Shown here: positions 25,958 through 35,408 of the stretch, one piece after another
How positions within the stretch are numbered: position 1 is the stretch's first letter
Layout of the letters: each line of letters starts with the position of its first letter
Assembly (NCBI RefSeq): GCF_014222285.1
Contig: NZ_JACKZS010000046.1
Coordinates: 1 to 41,409, forward strand
From: Nostoc sp. UCD121
GTDB lineage: Bacteria > Cyanobacteriota > Cyanobacteriia > Cyanobacteriales > Nostocaceae
Reading direction: 5' to 3'
DNA: 41,409 bases
Notes under the pieces: model-generated
What the model saw: the letters and a program-made list of their open reading frames with translations, nothing else
Told to the model about the DNA's origin: nothing
The model's database searches: none
Translations under genes and position numbers: made by a program

Positions 25958-28513
25958 ATGCGTTTATCTCCCGTATTGCTGGCAGCAATAGCAATTACAG
26001 TCCCTTTGGGCGGCTCATTGAGTGCAAAAGCAGAAACTGCCAAAAGTTCAAAACAGACAACAGAAGTTTTGACACTAGAAACAAATCAGCAGCCAGAAAA
26101 AGACACTAGTCAGCTTGACTCTAATAAAAATCTTAAATCTCGATCTAATCTCACAGGGATTATAGAGGCACAGAAATCTCGTATTGTCGCAGTTTACCCT
26201 GCTAATCCAGCAGCGATGCCTGCGGTGGTCACTGAGCCTGTCCTGAGCGTAGCCGTTGGCGCAGCCTCTCGTAGAGAAGGGCGCAGTCGAAGTGCGGGCT
26301 ACGCTTACACGACACCAGGGGTAATAGTGCCAAACTCCACAACGCCAAAAACTGCACAACAAACCCCTCAAATCAATCCCAGCCCAACTCAACAGCCCTC
26401 TCCAGCCCCGGACATTCCACCGCCAGAAATTCAACAACCAATACCTTCCCAAGCTCCTGAGACGACTCCAGTCCCAGAGAATGTCAATCCACCGACAACA
26501 GAACCTTTATTACCTACAACTCCAGAACCATCTACCGCTCCAGACGTTCCATTTCCAGATGGTCAACAACGAACACCTGCTCCAAGACCAGGTGCTACAC
26601 CCAGTCCGCAGAATGTTAACCCGCCGACAACTCCAGAAAGTACTCAACCCAACACAGCCCCGGAAGCCAATGATCCCCGCGTACTGGTGTCGGAAGTACT
26701 CATTAGATCCCAGTCTGGGCAACTATCACCAGAACTGGAAGAACAAGTTTACAGAGTAATTCGTACCCAACCAGGACGAACAACAACTCGCAGCCAATTG
26801 CAAGAAGATATTAATGCCATTTTCGGTACTGGCTTCTTCTCCAACGTCCAAGCATCGCCAGAAGATACCCCTTTGGGAGTGCGGGTGAGCTTTGTTGTAC
26901 AGCCTAACCCCATCCTGAGCAAAGTAGAAGTGCAAGCCAATCCTGGCACTGGTGTTCCCTCTGTACTCCCACCTACTACTGTGGATGAAGTATTTAAGGA
27001 GCAGTATGGCAAAATCCTCAACTTGCGTGACTTGCAAGAAGGCATCAAGCAGTTAAACAAGCGGTATCAAGACCAAGGTTATGTGCTAGCCAACGTCATT
27101 GGAGCGCCCCAAGTCTCTGAAAACGGAGTTGTTACCCTACAAGTAGCAGAAGGTGTAGTAGAGAATATTAGAGTTCGGTTCCGCAATAAAGATGGTCAAG
27201 AGACAGACGAGAAGGGACAACCAATTCGCGGACGGACACAAGATTACATCATTACCCGAGAAGTGGAGTTAAAGCCAGGACAAGTATTCAATCGCAACAC
27301 AGTGCAAAGAGACCTACAGAGGGTGTATGGGTTGGGACTGTTTGAAGACGTGAATGTCTCCCTAGACCCTGGTACTGACCCCAGCAAGGTGGATGTAGTC
27401 GTGAATGTAGCCGAACGTAGCAGTGGTTCTATTGCGGCTGGGGCAGGGATTAGTTCTGCTAGCGGACTTTTTGGAACAGTTAGCTATCAACAGCAAAACC
27501 TGAACGGTAGAAACCAAAAACTAGGCGCAGAAGTGCAGGTGGGAGAACGGGAACTGTTATTTGACGTGCGATATACAGACCCTTGGATTGCGGGAGATCC
27601 TTACCGGACTTCCTACACAACCAATCTTTTTCGCCGCAGTTCCATTTCATTGATTTTTGATGGCAAAGATCAAGATATTAGAACCTTTCAAGAGGGACAA
27701 ACGGATGAAGGCGATCGCCCCCGCATTCTCCGTCTAGGTGGTGGTGTCACCTTTACCCGTCCTCTTTCCAGCAATCCTTACAAAACTTCCGTCTGGACTG
27801 CTTCAGCCGGTTTACAGTATCAACGAGTTTCCGCCCGCGATGCCGATGGCAACCTCAGAAAAGAAGGAGCGGTATTTGATGATAACAACAATCGCATCAG
27901 TGAGCCAATTCCACTTACCTTGTCTTCGGAAGGTGAAGACGATTTACTACTGCTGCAACTGGGGGCACAGAGGGATCTCCGTAATAACCCATTGCAACCA
28001 ACTAGCGGTTCTTATCTCCGCTTCGGGGTTGATCAGTCGGTTCCCATCGGACTAGGAAACATTCTCCTCACCAGATTGCGGGGTAGCTACAGCCAATATT
28101 TACCCATTAAGCTGATTAACCTTACCAAGGGGGCACAAACCTTAGCATTTAACCTCCAAGCAGGAACCATCCTTGGTGACTTGCCCCCCTACGAAGCCTT
28201 TACTCTTGGAGGTAGCAACTCCGTCCGGGGTTACGAAGAAGGAGCATTAGGTAGTGGACGCTCTTACGTGCAAGCATCAGTTGAATATCGGTTCCCAGTT
28301 TTTTCAGTAGTCAGTGGCGCACTATTTTTTGATCTCGGCAGCGATCTGGGAACCAGTACCAGGGCGGCTGAAGTATTGAACAAAAATGGTAGTGGCTACG
28401 GTTATGGTCTTGGCGTTCGCGTCCAGTCTCCACTGGGGCCAATTCGTATTGACTACGGTATCAACGATGACGGAGATAGTCGGATTAATTTCGGTATTGG
28501 CGAAAGGTTTTAG
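25958..28513 (+). CDS. omp85: Outer membrane protein assembly factor Omp85/BamA
   Basis: The 851-residue protein has a signal peptide (MRLSPVLLAAIAITVPLGGS...A-K-A), a long Pro/Thr-rich linker (about 125-230), POTRA domains (about 235-480, including GRTTTRSQLQEDINAIFGTG and RNTVQRDLQRVYGLGLFED), and a C-terminal beta-barrel with the signature GSNSVRGYEEGALG near 756-769. It inserts beta-barrel proteins into the outer membrane; cyanobacterial Omp85 is related to plastid Toc75. The next genes make lipid A. Odd point: residues about 95-118 are encoded by a dispersed repeat inserted in frame. Confidence 0.95.
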   Translation: MRLSPVLLAAIAITVPLGGSLSAKAETAKSSKQTTEVLTLETNQQPEKDTSQLDSNKNLKSRSNLTGIIEAQKSRIVAVYPANPAAMPAVVTEPVLSVAVGAASRREGRSRSAGYAYTTPGVIVPNSTTPKTAQQTPQINPSPTQQPSPAPDIPPPEIQQPIPSQAPETTPVPENVNPPTTEPLLPTTPEPSTAPDVPFPDGQQRTPAPRPGATPSPQNVNPPTTPESTQPNTAPEANDPRVLVSEVLIRSQSGQLSPELEEQVYRVIRTQPGRTTTRSQLQEDINAIFGTGFFSNVQASPEDTPLGVRVSFVVQPNPILSKVEVQANPGTGVPSVLPPTTVDEVFKEQYGKILNLRDLQEGIKQLNKRYQDQGYVLANVIGAPQVSENGVVTLQVAEGVVENIRVRFRNKDGQETDEKGQPIRGRTQDYIITREVELKPGQVFNRNTVQRDLQRVYGLGLFEDVNVSLDPGTDPSKVDVVVNVAERSSGSIAAGAGISSASGLFGTVSYQQQNLNGRNQKLGAEVQVGERELLFDVRYTDPWIAGDPYRTSYTTNLFRRSSISLIFDGKDQDIRTFQEGQTDEGDRPRILRLGGGVTFTRPLSSNPYKTSVWTASAGLQYQRVSARDADGNLRKEGAVFDDNNNRISEPIPLTLSSEGEDDLLLLQLGAQRDLRNNPLQPTSGSYLRFGVDQSVPIGLGNILLTRLRGSYSQYLPIKLINLTKGAQTLAFNLQAGTILGDLPPYEAFTLGGSNSVRGYEEGALGSGRSYVQASVEYRFPVFSVVSGALFFDLGSDLGTSTRAAEVLNKNGSGYGYGLGVRVQSPLGPIRIDYGINDDGDSRINFGIGERF
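26243..26307 (+). repeat. Dispersed short repeat inserted in frame in omp85
   Basis: CTGAGCGTAGCCGT (26243-26256) and GCGCAGCCTCTCGTAGAGAA (26259-26278) match, in the same order, the intergenic repeat at 481-542 (one mismatch). Here the copy keeps the reading frame and adds residues such as LSVAVGAASRREGRSRSAGY just after the signal peptide region. Confidence 0.75.
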
Positions 28514-28703
28514 TTTGTTATTAGTCAGTTGTCATTGGTCATTAGTGAATCACAAAAGACAAATGACAATTAGCTTGCTAATTTTGACATTTACCTCAAT
28601 ACTGTTCCGATAAAGGGATTAATGACTTTTTTAGGGGAATATCAGGGACTTTACCAAAACAGACGATGAACAATAATAAAGGAAATATATTGGCTTTTCG
28701 GCT

Positions 28704-29552
28704 ATGCAACAGCACACTATAGCAGCCGAAATCACCCAAGTAGGGGTGGGATTGCATAGCGGTGTGAATACCCAGGTGCGGATACTACCAGCTGAAACAG
28801 GAAGTGGACGCTACTTTGTGCGGGTAGATTTGCCGGATTTGCCGATTATTCCAGCCCAAGTTGCAGCAGTTAGTCACACTGTTCTCTCAACTCAGTTGGG
28901 GAAGGGTGAGGTATATGTTCGCACAGTAGAACATTTGTTGGCAGCACTTTCGGGTATGGGTGTGGATAATGCCCGGATTGAAATTGATGGGCCAGAAGTC
29001 CCGCTTTTGGATGGTTCCGCAAGTGTGTGGACAGCCAACATTGCCCAAGTTGGCCTAGTATCACAACCCGTTAACGACCAAGTTCCGTTGACTGTTACAG
29101 AACCAATATGGGTCTATCAAGGGGATGCCTTTGTATGTGCCCTCCCAGCACCAGAAACCCGTTTTAGTTACGGTATTGATTTTGACCTGCCCGCCATTGG
29201 TAATCAATGGTATAGTTGGTCACTAACCACTGAACTAGAAAAAGCTTCTGCTAGCTTTGCTGGCGAAATTGCTCCTGCTCGTACTTTTGGGTTACTGCAT
29301 CAAATTGAACACTTACAAAAAACTGGATTAATTAAAGGTGGTAGTTTGGATAATGCACTTGTTTGCGGGCCAGAAGGGTGGCTAAACCCACCACTGAGAT
29401 TTGCAAATGAACCAGTCCGTCATAAAATCTTGGATTTAGTCGGAGATTTGAGTTTACTAGGAGCTTTTCCTCAAGCTCATTTCTTAGCGTATAAAGCCAG
29501 CCATAATTTACACATTCAACTGGCTCAGAAAATTTTAGATTTTGGATTTTAG
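28704..29552 (+). CDS. lpxC: UDP-3-O-acyl-N-acetylglucosamine deacetylase
   Basis: The 282-residue product matches Lpx[21 protein letters not shown] at the start, the zinc-ligand motif in [32 protein letters not shown], and [16 protein letters not shown] near the C-terminus, where the His and Asp are further zinc ligands. This Zn-dependent step commits UDP-GlcNAc to lipid A synthesis. It lies between omp85 and fabZ in a clear outer-membrane cluster. Confidence 0.96.
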   Translation: MQQHTIAAEITQVGVGLHSGVNTQVRILPAETGSGRYFVRVDLPDLPIIPAQVAAVSHTVLSTQLGKGEVYVRTVEHLLAALSGMGVDNARIEIDGPEVPLLDGSASVWTANIAQVGLVSQPVNDQVPLTVTEPIWVYQGDAFVCALPAPETRFSYGIDFDLPAIGNQWYSWSLTTELEKASASFAGEIAPARTFGLLHQIEHLQKTGLIKGGSLDNALVCGPEGWLNPPLRFANEPVRHKILDLVGDLSLLGAFPQAHFLAYKASHNLHIQLAQKILDFGF

Positions 29553-29650
29553 ATTTTGAATCTGCTCGAAAGCAAAAAATCCAGGATTATAAACGTTTCG
29601 ATCTACGCCTGCCTGCTAAACTTTCAGATGAAAAATTAACTATAGGGCCA

Positions 29651-30181
29651 ATGTCAATCCTCACTGAAGTGAATACTATCGATCCAAATACATCTACATC
29701 TACCGAACTACAGGGTATAAATGAGACTGCGATCGCCTCTGAAATTAAAACAACTTTCACATCTGAAGAAATTCAAAAATTATTACCCCACCGCTACCCA
29801 TTTTTACTTGTAGATAAAATAATTGACTACGTTCCAGGTAAAAAAGCTGTTGGCGTTAAAAATGTTACTATCAACGAAAACTATTTCCAAGGACATTTCC
29901 CCGGCCGTCCACTGATGCCAGGGGTGCTAATTGTCGAAGCAATGGCACAAGTTGGGGGCATTGTTCTCACTCAAATGTCTCCGGTAGAAGGCGGGCTATT
30001 CGTCTTCGCTGGTATCGATAAAGTTCGCTTTCGCCGCCAGGTTGTACCGGGGGATCAACTAGTCATGACAGTGGAACTGTTATGGGTAAAACAACGTCGT
30101 TTCGGTAAGATGCAAGGTCGTGCCGAAGTTGACGGTCAACTTGCTTGTGAAGGGGAATTAATGTTTTCTCTAGTCAACTAA
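29651..30181 (+). CDS. fabZ: 3-hydroxyacyl-ACP dehydratase
   Basis: The 176-residue hotdog-fold enzyme has [17 protein letters not shown] at 41-57, and the catalytic His82 and Glu96 in [20 protein letters not shown]. It removes water from 3-hydroxyacyl-ACP in fatty acid synthesis. It sits between lpxC and lpxA, where it competes with LpxA for the 3-hydroxyacyl-ACP pool. The N-terminal 35 residues before the domain are Thr/Ser-rich and look unstructured. Confidence 0.96.
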   Translation: MSILTEVNTIDPNTSTSTELQGINETAIASEIKTTFTSEEIQKLLPHRYPFLLVDKIIDYVPGKKAVGVKNVTINENYFQGHFPGRPLMPGVLIVEAMAQVGGIVLTQMSPVEGGLFVFAGIDKVRFRRQVVPGDQLVMTVELLWVKQRRFGKMQGRAEVDGQLACEGELMFSLVN

Positions 30182-30486
30182 AAGTTTGCTTTCGTGGTGT
30201 GGGCATAGCCGTGAAATGCCCTTACTGAATCCTACAAAAGGATAACAGTAAAAAAAATCCACAACAGCATCTGATAATTTCTTGATTTTCGATGCCCTCT
30301 CTACGAGATGCTACTCGAACACACTTAACTTGCTTTGCCCGACACTTTCGTTCACTGAAATACTTTACGCTCTACCAGTCGCCTTGATGGGGCGGTAGTT
30401 TGTATAAATCTCTTAACCAGATTATCACGCTGCCTCAAAAACCCTATCTGGCGCTGACTTATCAAGACAGTTCTGGAGATTCACCC

Positions 30487-31305
30487 TTGAAAACGCTAAT
30501 TCATCCAACTGCTGTAATTCATCCGAAATCGGAACTCCACCATACAGTGCAAGTCGGTGCCTATGCTGTGATTGGAGCGCATGTCAAAGTGGGCCCTGAA
30601 ACAATTATCGGCGCTCATGCTGTGTTAGAGGGGCCTTGTGAGATTGGGGCGCAAAATCAGATTTTTACAGGTGCAGCCATCGGCATGGAACCCCAGGATC
30701 TCAAGTTTGTGGGAGAACCAACTTGGGTCAAAATTGGTGATAATAACTTAATTCGTGAGTACGTTACCATTAACCGCGCTACTGGTGCTGGTGAAGCAAC
30801 AGTAATTGGTGATGGTAACTTGCTGATGGCTTATGTCCATGTGGCCCATAACTGCGTAATTGAAGACCAGGTAGTAATTGCAAACTCTGTAGCGTTGGCG
30901 GGTCATGTGCATATTGAATCACGCGCCAGGCTGAGTGGGGTTTTAGGTGTCCATCAATTTGTGCGTATTGGTAGACACGCAATGGTGGGAGGTATGGCAC
31001 GTATTGACCGAGATGTAGCGCCATATATGCTAGTAGAGGGAAATCCGGCGCGAGTGCGAACCCTCAACCTTGTGGGACTCAAACGGTCTGGTATGGACTC
31101 AGCAGATTTGCTTGCGCTCAAAAAAGCCTTCCGCATTCTTTACCGTTCTGATTTGTCCTTTAAGGATGCCTTGGAAAAACTGGAACTTTTAGGGGATAGC
31201 GAACAATTACAACATCTGCGTCGCTTCCTGCTACTTTCTCAGATGCCAGGTAGACGTGGCTTGATTCCCGGTAAAGGGAAAAAAAGCACGAGTGATGAAT
31301 CGTGA
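30487..31305 (+). CDS. lpxA: UDP-N-acetylglucosamine acyltransferase
   Basis: A left-handed beta-helix acyltransferase of hexapeptide repeats (KTLIHPTAVIHPKSELHHTV, VGAYAVIGAHVKVG) with the catalytic-site stretch YVHVAHNCVIED (the conserved His) and HQFVRIGRHAMVGG. It attaches a 3-hydroxyacyl chain to UDP-GlcNAc, the first step of lipid A synthesis. The start was set at TTG 30487 because GGAG lies 8 bases upstream and the protein then begins M-K-T-L-I-H-P like its relatives (272 residues). A TTG at 30400 in the same frame would add 29 residues that do not resemble the family. Confidence 0.94.
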   Translation: MKTLIHPTAVIHPKSELHHTVQVGAYAVIGAHVKVGPETIIGAHAVLEGPCEIGAQNQIFTGAAIGMEPQDLKFVGEPTWVKIGDNNLIREYVTINRATGAGEATVIGDGNLLMAYVHVAHNCVIEDQVVIANSVALAGHVHIESRARLSGVLGVHQFVRIGRHAMVGGMARIDRDVAPYMLVEGNPARVRTLNLVGLKRSGMDSADLLALKKAFRILYRSDLSFKDALEKLELLGDSEQLQHLRRFLLLSQMPGRRGLIPGKGKKSTSDES

Positions 31306-31318
31306 ATTATGAGTTAGG

Positions 31319-31342
31319 AGAGACGCGATTAATCGCGTCTCT
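31319..31342. repeat. 24-bp perfect palindrome between lpxA and lpxB
   Basis: AGAGACGCGATT followed directly by its reverse complement. Same core (GTAGAGACG-type arms) as the hairpins at 18293 and 18500, so a dispersed palindromic repeat inserted inside the lpx cluster. Confidence 0.65.
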
Positions 31343-31430
31343 ACAGGAGTTATGAATTGATGAATTAAATTTTTAACTCCGCATTCCTAAGTATTCATTC
31401 TTAAGTTTTTTACTAATTACCAATTATCAA

Positions 31431-32594
31431 ATGCGGATTTTTATCAGCACTGGCGAAGTATCTGGCGATTTACAAGGGTCGCTGCTAATTACAGCGCTGA
31501 AGCGTCAAGCTATGGCGATTGGGTTGAAATTAGAAATTGTGGCGCTGGGTGGCGAAAAAATGGTGGAGGCTGGGGCAATTCTGCTGGGCAATACTAGTAG
31601 TATTGGCTCAATGGGTATTTTAGAAGGGTTGCCTTATATCCTACCGACTCTTCAGGTACAACGTCAGGCGATCGCTTCCCTAAAACAAAATCCACCAGAT
31701 TTAGTAGTGCTGATCGATTATATGACTCCCAATCTGGAAATTGGGACTTATATGAAACAGCAGTTACCAGATGTGCCTGTGGTGTATTACATTGCTCCCC
31801 AAGAGTGGGCTTGGTCATTAAGTTTGCGTAGAACTAACCGGATTGTTGGTTTTACAGATAAGCTGTTGGCAATCTTCCCACAAGAAGCCCATTACTTTCG
31901 TGAGAAAGGGGCAAAAGTTACTTGGGTAGGGCATCCTTTGATTGACCGAATGCAAGACGCTCCCAGTCGCCAAGCAGCGCGTGCAACACTGGGAATTGCA
32001 CCAGAACAAATTGCGATCGCACTCCTCCCCGCTTCTCGTCGCCAAGAACTAAAATATCTTTTACCAGTAATTTTTCAAGCTGCCCAAACTCTTCAAGCTA
32101 AATTACCTGAAGTTCATTTCTGGATTCCCCTTTCTTTGGAAGTCTATAGAGAACCAATTGAGGAGGCTATTGAGCGTTACGGTTTACGGGCGACAGTTAT
32201 ATCAGGTCAACAAATGGAAGTTTTTGCTGCGGCTGATTTAGCCATTAGTAAATCTGGTACTGTCAATTTAGAACTTGCTCTGTTAAATGTGCCCCAGGTT
32301 GTAGTTTACCGCCTCAGTCGCCTGACTGCTTGGATCGCTCGTAAAATCCTCAAAGGTTCTATCGCCTTTGCATCGCCACCAAACTTAGTTGTGATGAAGC
32401 CGATTGTGCCAGAATTTTTGCAAGAGCAAGCCACAGCAGAGAATATTATCCAAGCCGCGATGGAACTACTACTCAATCCCAGTCGCAGAGAGCAAACTTT
32501 GCTAGATTATGAAGAAATGCGGCAAAGTTTAGGAGAAGTTGGAGTGTGCGATCGCGCTGCTCAAGAAATTTTGCAAATGCGACCAAATATATAA
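31431..32594 (+). CDS. lpxB: Lipid-A-disaccharide synthase
   Basis: The 387-residue GT19-family product has MRIFISTGEVSGDLQGSLL at the start, YYIAPQEWAWSLSLRR and KLLAIFPQEAHYFREKGAKV in the middle, and AADLAISKSGTVNLELALLN in the donor-binding half. It joins UDP-2,3-diacylglucosamine and lipid X to the lipid A disaccharide at the membrane surface. It ends the lpxC-fabZ-lpxA-lpxB set; a DNA methyltransferase gene starts 7 bases later. Confidence 0.96.
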   Translation: MRIFISTGEVSGDLQGSLLITALKRQAMAIGLKLEIVALGGEKMVEAGAILLGNTSSIGSMGILEGLPYILPTLQVQRQAIASLKQNPPDLVVLIDYMTPNLEIGTYMKQQLPDVPVVYYIAPQEWAWSLSLRRTNRIVGFTDKLLAIFPQEAHYFREKGAKVTWVGHPLIDRMQDAPSRQAARATLGIAPEQIAIALLPASRRQELKYLLPVIFQAAQTLQAKLPEVHFWIPLSLEVYREPIEEAIERYGLRATVISGQQMEVFAAADLAISKSGTVNLELALLNVPQVVVYRLSRLTAWIARKILKGSIAFASPPNLVVMKPIVPEFLQEQATAENIIQAAMELLLNPSRREQTLLDYEEMRQSLGEVGVCDRAAQEILQMRPNI

Positions 32595-32601
32595 AGGTGT
32601 C

Positions 32602-33870
32602 ATGGCTTATGAGATGAGAAAACAAAGAGCGATCGCAGTTGATTTGTTCGCTGGCGCGGGTGGTATGACTCTTGGCTTTGAACAAGCTGGTTTTGACGTG
32701 CTAGCGTCTGTAGAAATCGACCCTATCCACTGTGCAACACATGAGTTTAACTTTCCTTATTGCTCAGTGTTATGTCAAAGTGTTGTGGATACAACCGGTG
32801 AAGAAATTAGGAGCCGATCTAATATTGGCGATCGCGAAATTGATGTGGTAATTTGTGGCTCACCATGTCAAGGATTTTCTCTAATTGGTAAACGGGTTGT
32901 TGACGATCCGCGAAATTCTTTAGTGTTTCACTTTCATCGCCTGGTTTTTGAGCTAAAACCGAAATTTTTTGTAATGGAAAATGTCCGGGGAATCACAGTC
33001 GGGCAACATAAACAAATCCTCCAATCTTTAATTAGCGAGTTTAAAATTTACGGCTATAAAGTAGAAGAAAATTACCAAATTCTCAATGCTGCAAATTACG
33101 GAGTACCACAGTCACGTGAGAGATTATTTCTCATAGGTGCAAGGGAGGATGTAGAATTACCGAAATATCCTCAGCCAATTACTAAACCAGCCCTACCAAA
33201 TAATTTAACCTCTAAAAAAATATCTGATATACCCTTGAGTCCTACAGTATGGGATGCGATTAAAGATTTGCCCGAAATAGAAAAATATCCTGAGTTAGTA
33301 ACAAGAGATTGGGTCGTTGGAGAATACGAAAAGCCTAGTAACTATGCTCGTGTACTTCGGGGTATTAAATGCCTAAAAAATGATTATTCTTATAAACGTG
33401 AATATGATTTACGAATCCTTTCTTCAAGTTTAAGAACAAAACATTCTGCAGAAACTATTCAACGTTTTCATGAAACTGAACAAGGTGAAAGAGAAAAAAT
33501 TAGTCGTTTTCATAAGCTACATCCTAGTGGTGTCTGCAATACTTTAAGAGCCGGAACAGACAAATATAGGGGTTCTTTCACATCTCCTAGACCGATTCAT
33601 CCATTTACGCCTCGTTGTATTACAGTTAGAGAAGCGGCGAGATTACATTCTTACCCCGATTGGTTTAGGTTTCATGTAACCAAATGGCACGGATTTCGGC
33701 AAGTTGGTAACTCTGTACCACCACTCTTAGCCAAAGCTGTGGCGAGTGAAATTATTCGCAGTTTGAATATTTCGCCTTTTAAACCGAGTTTGCGATACAA
33801 GTTGGGAGACGAGAAGCTACTACAGTTTAAGATGTCGCAAGCGGAGCAATATTATCAGTGTGAGCCATAA
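32602..33870 (+). CDS. DNA (cytosine-5) methyltransferase, solitary
   Basis: The 422-residue product has the C5-methyltransferase motifs in order: I DLFAGAGGMTLGFEQAGFDV, IV GSPCQGFSLIGKR with the catalytic Cys, VI MENVRG, VIII QSRERLFLIGA and X QVGNSVPPLLA. The variable target-recognition region lies between VIII and X. No restriction enzyme is adjacent, so it is an orphan methyltransferase. It resembles, as I recall them, cyanobacterial enzymes that methylate CGATCG, the core of the HIP1 repeat; this target is an inference. The start was set at ATG 32602 with AAAGGTG just upstream; the open frame extends back into lpxB. Tight spacing suggests co-transcription with lpxB. Confidence 0.92.
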   Translation: MAYEMRKQRAIAVDLFAGAGGMTLGFEQAGFDVLASVEIDPIHCATHEFNFPYCSVLCQSVVDTTGEEIRSRSNIGDREIDVVICGSPCQGFSLIGKRVVDDPRNSLVFHFHRLVFELKPKFFVMENVRGITVGQHKQILQSLISEFKIYGYKVEENYQILNAANYGVPQSRERLFLIGAREDVELPKYPQPITKPALPNNLTSKKISDIPLSPTVWDAIKDLPEIEKYPELVTRDWVVGEYEKPSNYARVLRGIKCLKNDYSYKREYDLRILSSSLRTKHSAETIQRFHETEQGEREKISRFHKLHPSGVCNTLRAGTDKYRGSFTSPRPIHPFTPRCITVREAARLHSYPDWFRFHVTKWHGFRQVGNSVPPLLAKAVASEIIRSLNISPFKPSLRYKLGDEKLLQFKMSQAEQYYQCEP

Positions 33871-33898
33871 TACACTTTGTAATATGTGCAAGGTTCGG

Positions 33899-34864
33899 CT
33901 AAGTCCAAGTACGGAAAAATGTACTATCTTCCCAGACATTAGCAGCTGCCAGTGCGATCGCTGTTAATTCTTCCTTTTTGAGAGGCACAAAAGCTCGCGC
34001 TATCTTGACATTGCTCTCTAATTGTGAAATAGTTTTTGCCGCAACTACACAACAATGTACTCCAGGCTGAGACATTGTGTAACCTAAAGCTTGCTCCATA
34101 CCTGTCAACGCACCTGGTTTAAACAGTCGACCATAAGCCGGGACTTTCATCGCAATCACACCGACATTTTTTTCTTGAGCAACTGGTAGAACCACCGGGA
34201 TAAATGGATGTGGGTGGTGTTGGTCGGCAGCATTCACAGGTATGAGTGTAGTGTGGAAAGGATAGCGGCGTAAGCCTTCGGCAATCACTTGAGGATCGTG
34301 ATGTCCGGTAATACCTGCGAAGCGCACCAGTTTTTGTTGTATGGCTTCTTCTAAAGCTTTAATTGCGCCAGATGGACTAAAAATGGTGTCGAGTTCTTCA
34401 GAAAAAGAAACGTGATGCAACTGCCACAAATCGAGATAATCTGTATTGAGACGTTTTAGCGATCGCTCCAATTCCCGCCATGCACCATCCCGATCTCTTT
34501 GATCAGTCTTGCTTGCTAGAAATATCTTTGAGCGATGGGGTGGTAGCACTTTGCCTAAATAATCTTCACTCGGCCCATAACTAGCTGCTGTATCAAAGTA
34601 GCGAATGCCAAGTTCCAGCGCTTTTTGAATAATTGCCATAGCATCATCCTCTTCTCCTTCGCCGCCGGATAGTGGCGTTTGTCCTGCTCCAAACCCGAAG
34701 ATAGGCAGATTTACTTCCGTGCGTCCCAGTACACGTTCTGGCATATTTGCTGGCGGTGTTGCAGTGTTGGTAGTATTTTGCCCAAAAGCATTAGTTGCCA
34801 CAATACCTCCAGTCACAGCAATGCTGGTAATTAGAAAATTGCGCCGCGTCTTTCCTTCTGTCAT
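33899..34864 (-). CDS. Tat-exported aldo/keto reductase
   Basis: The 321-residue protein starts with a twin-arginine signal (KTRRNFLITSIAVTGGIVAT) and continues as an aldo/keto reductase: IRYFDTAASYG (Asp91, Tyr96), FLASKTDQRD (Lys119) and WQLHHV (His150) form the conserved catalytic tetrad. Such enzymes reduce carbonyls with NADPH in a TIM barrel. Tat export of a folded, cofactor-loaded reductase to the periplasm or thylakoid lumen is consistent, but the substrate is unknown. It is convergent with the methyltransferase gene, with a 28-bp gap and no clear terminator. Confidence 0.9.
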   Translation of the reverse strand: MTEGKTRRNFLITSIAVTGGIVATNAFGQNTTNTATPPANMPERVLGRTEVNLPIFGFGAGQTPLSGGEGEEDDAMAIIQKALELGIRYFDTAASYGPSEDYLGKVLPPHRSKIFLASKTDQRDRDGAWRELERSLKRLNTDYLDLWQLHHVSFSEELDTIFSPSGAIKALEEAIQQKLVRFAGITGHHDPQVIAEGLRRYPFHTTLIPVNAADQHHPHPFIPVVLPVAQEKNVGVIAMKVPAYGRLFKPGALTGMEQALGYTMSQPGVHCCVVAAKTISQLESNVKIARAFVPLKKEELTAIALAAANVWEDSTFFRTWT

Positions 34865-35113
34865 GATTGGCTTCGGGGGCGAAATTAGTTTTATTATAAA
34901 TTCTAGCTAGGGGGGATTAACTGGATATCCTTCTAAAGGATAGATCCAGATGTTGGTATGGAGGTAGAAGTCTATGCCTTGAATAGCATTTATAATTTTA
35001 GCGTTACCGATCAAATATTATGAAAATCTCACGCAGAGAGAAATAAAATATTTAGCTTTTTTAAACTAAGTTTTTGGAATAATTGATATTCAAATTCAGA
35101 AATGCCAAAATTT
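34865..35113. other. Intergenic region, no gene seen
   Basis: AT-rich sequence between the Tat reductase start and the orphan antitoxin; should contain the reductase promoter. A PIN toxin gene that would normally follow such an antitoxin is absent. Confidence 0.35.
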
Positions 35114-35338
35114 TTATGCATCTCGTTCTTGGCGAATAAACTTATCCACTTCTTCCGGTGTCGCAAAACTGCCTTTAGCAGAACCGATAAAGCTAGTTAG
35201 GGGCTTTTCAGAATGCTTTGGGGGTGACTCCAGAAGTACTATCACCTCTACAGTTGCACCTGCTGGAAGTTCTGGAGAAGAGATTTCTACTACACCACCA
35301 GGTTTGACGATCGCGTGTTGCCTGAGTCCATTAATTAT
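35114..35338 (-). pseudogene. Orphan antitoxin gene with ATA at the expected start
   Basis: The minus strand encodes 74 residues, (M)INGLRQHAIVKPGGVVEI, then SSPELPAGATVEVIVLLES and FIGSAKGSFATPEEVDKFIR ending QERDA. This resembles small cyanobacterial antitoxins that precede PIN toxins. The codon at the expected start (35336-35338) is ATA, not ATG, although GAGGA lies at the right distance (9 bases) upstream; no other good start is in frame. No toxin follows. It is either a dead remnant or translated from a rare start. Confidence 0.55.
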
Positions 35339-35408
35339 GATAATTTATCCTCATTAGCGACGGAATATCGGACTCCTTTTTCTAGTTTAGCTTTGAGGTG
35401 CGATCGCA

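Noticed and set aside
26075..27060. Antisense frames within omp85
   Set aside because: Overlap the well-supported Omp85 protein and arise from its Pro/Thr/Gln-rich codons.
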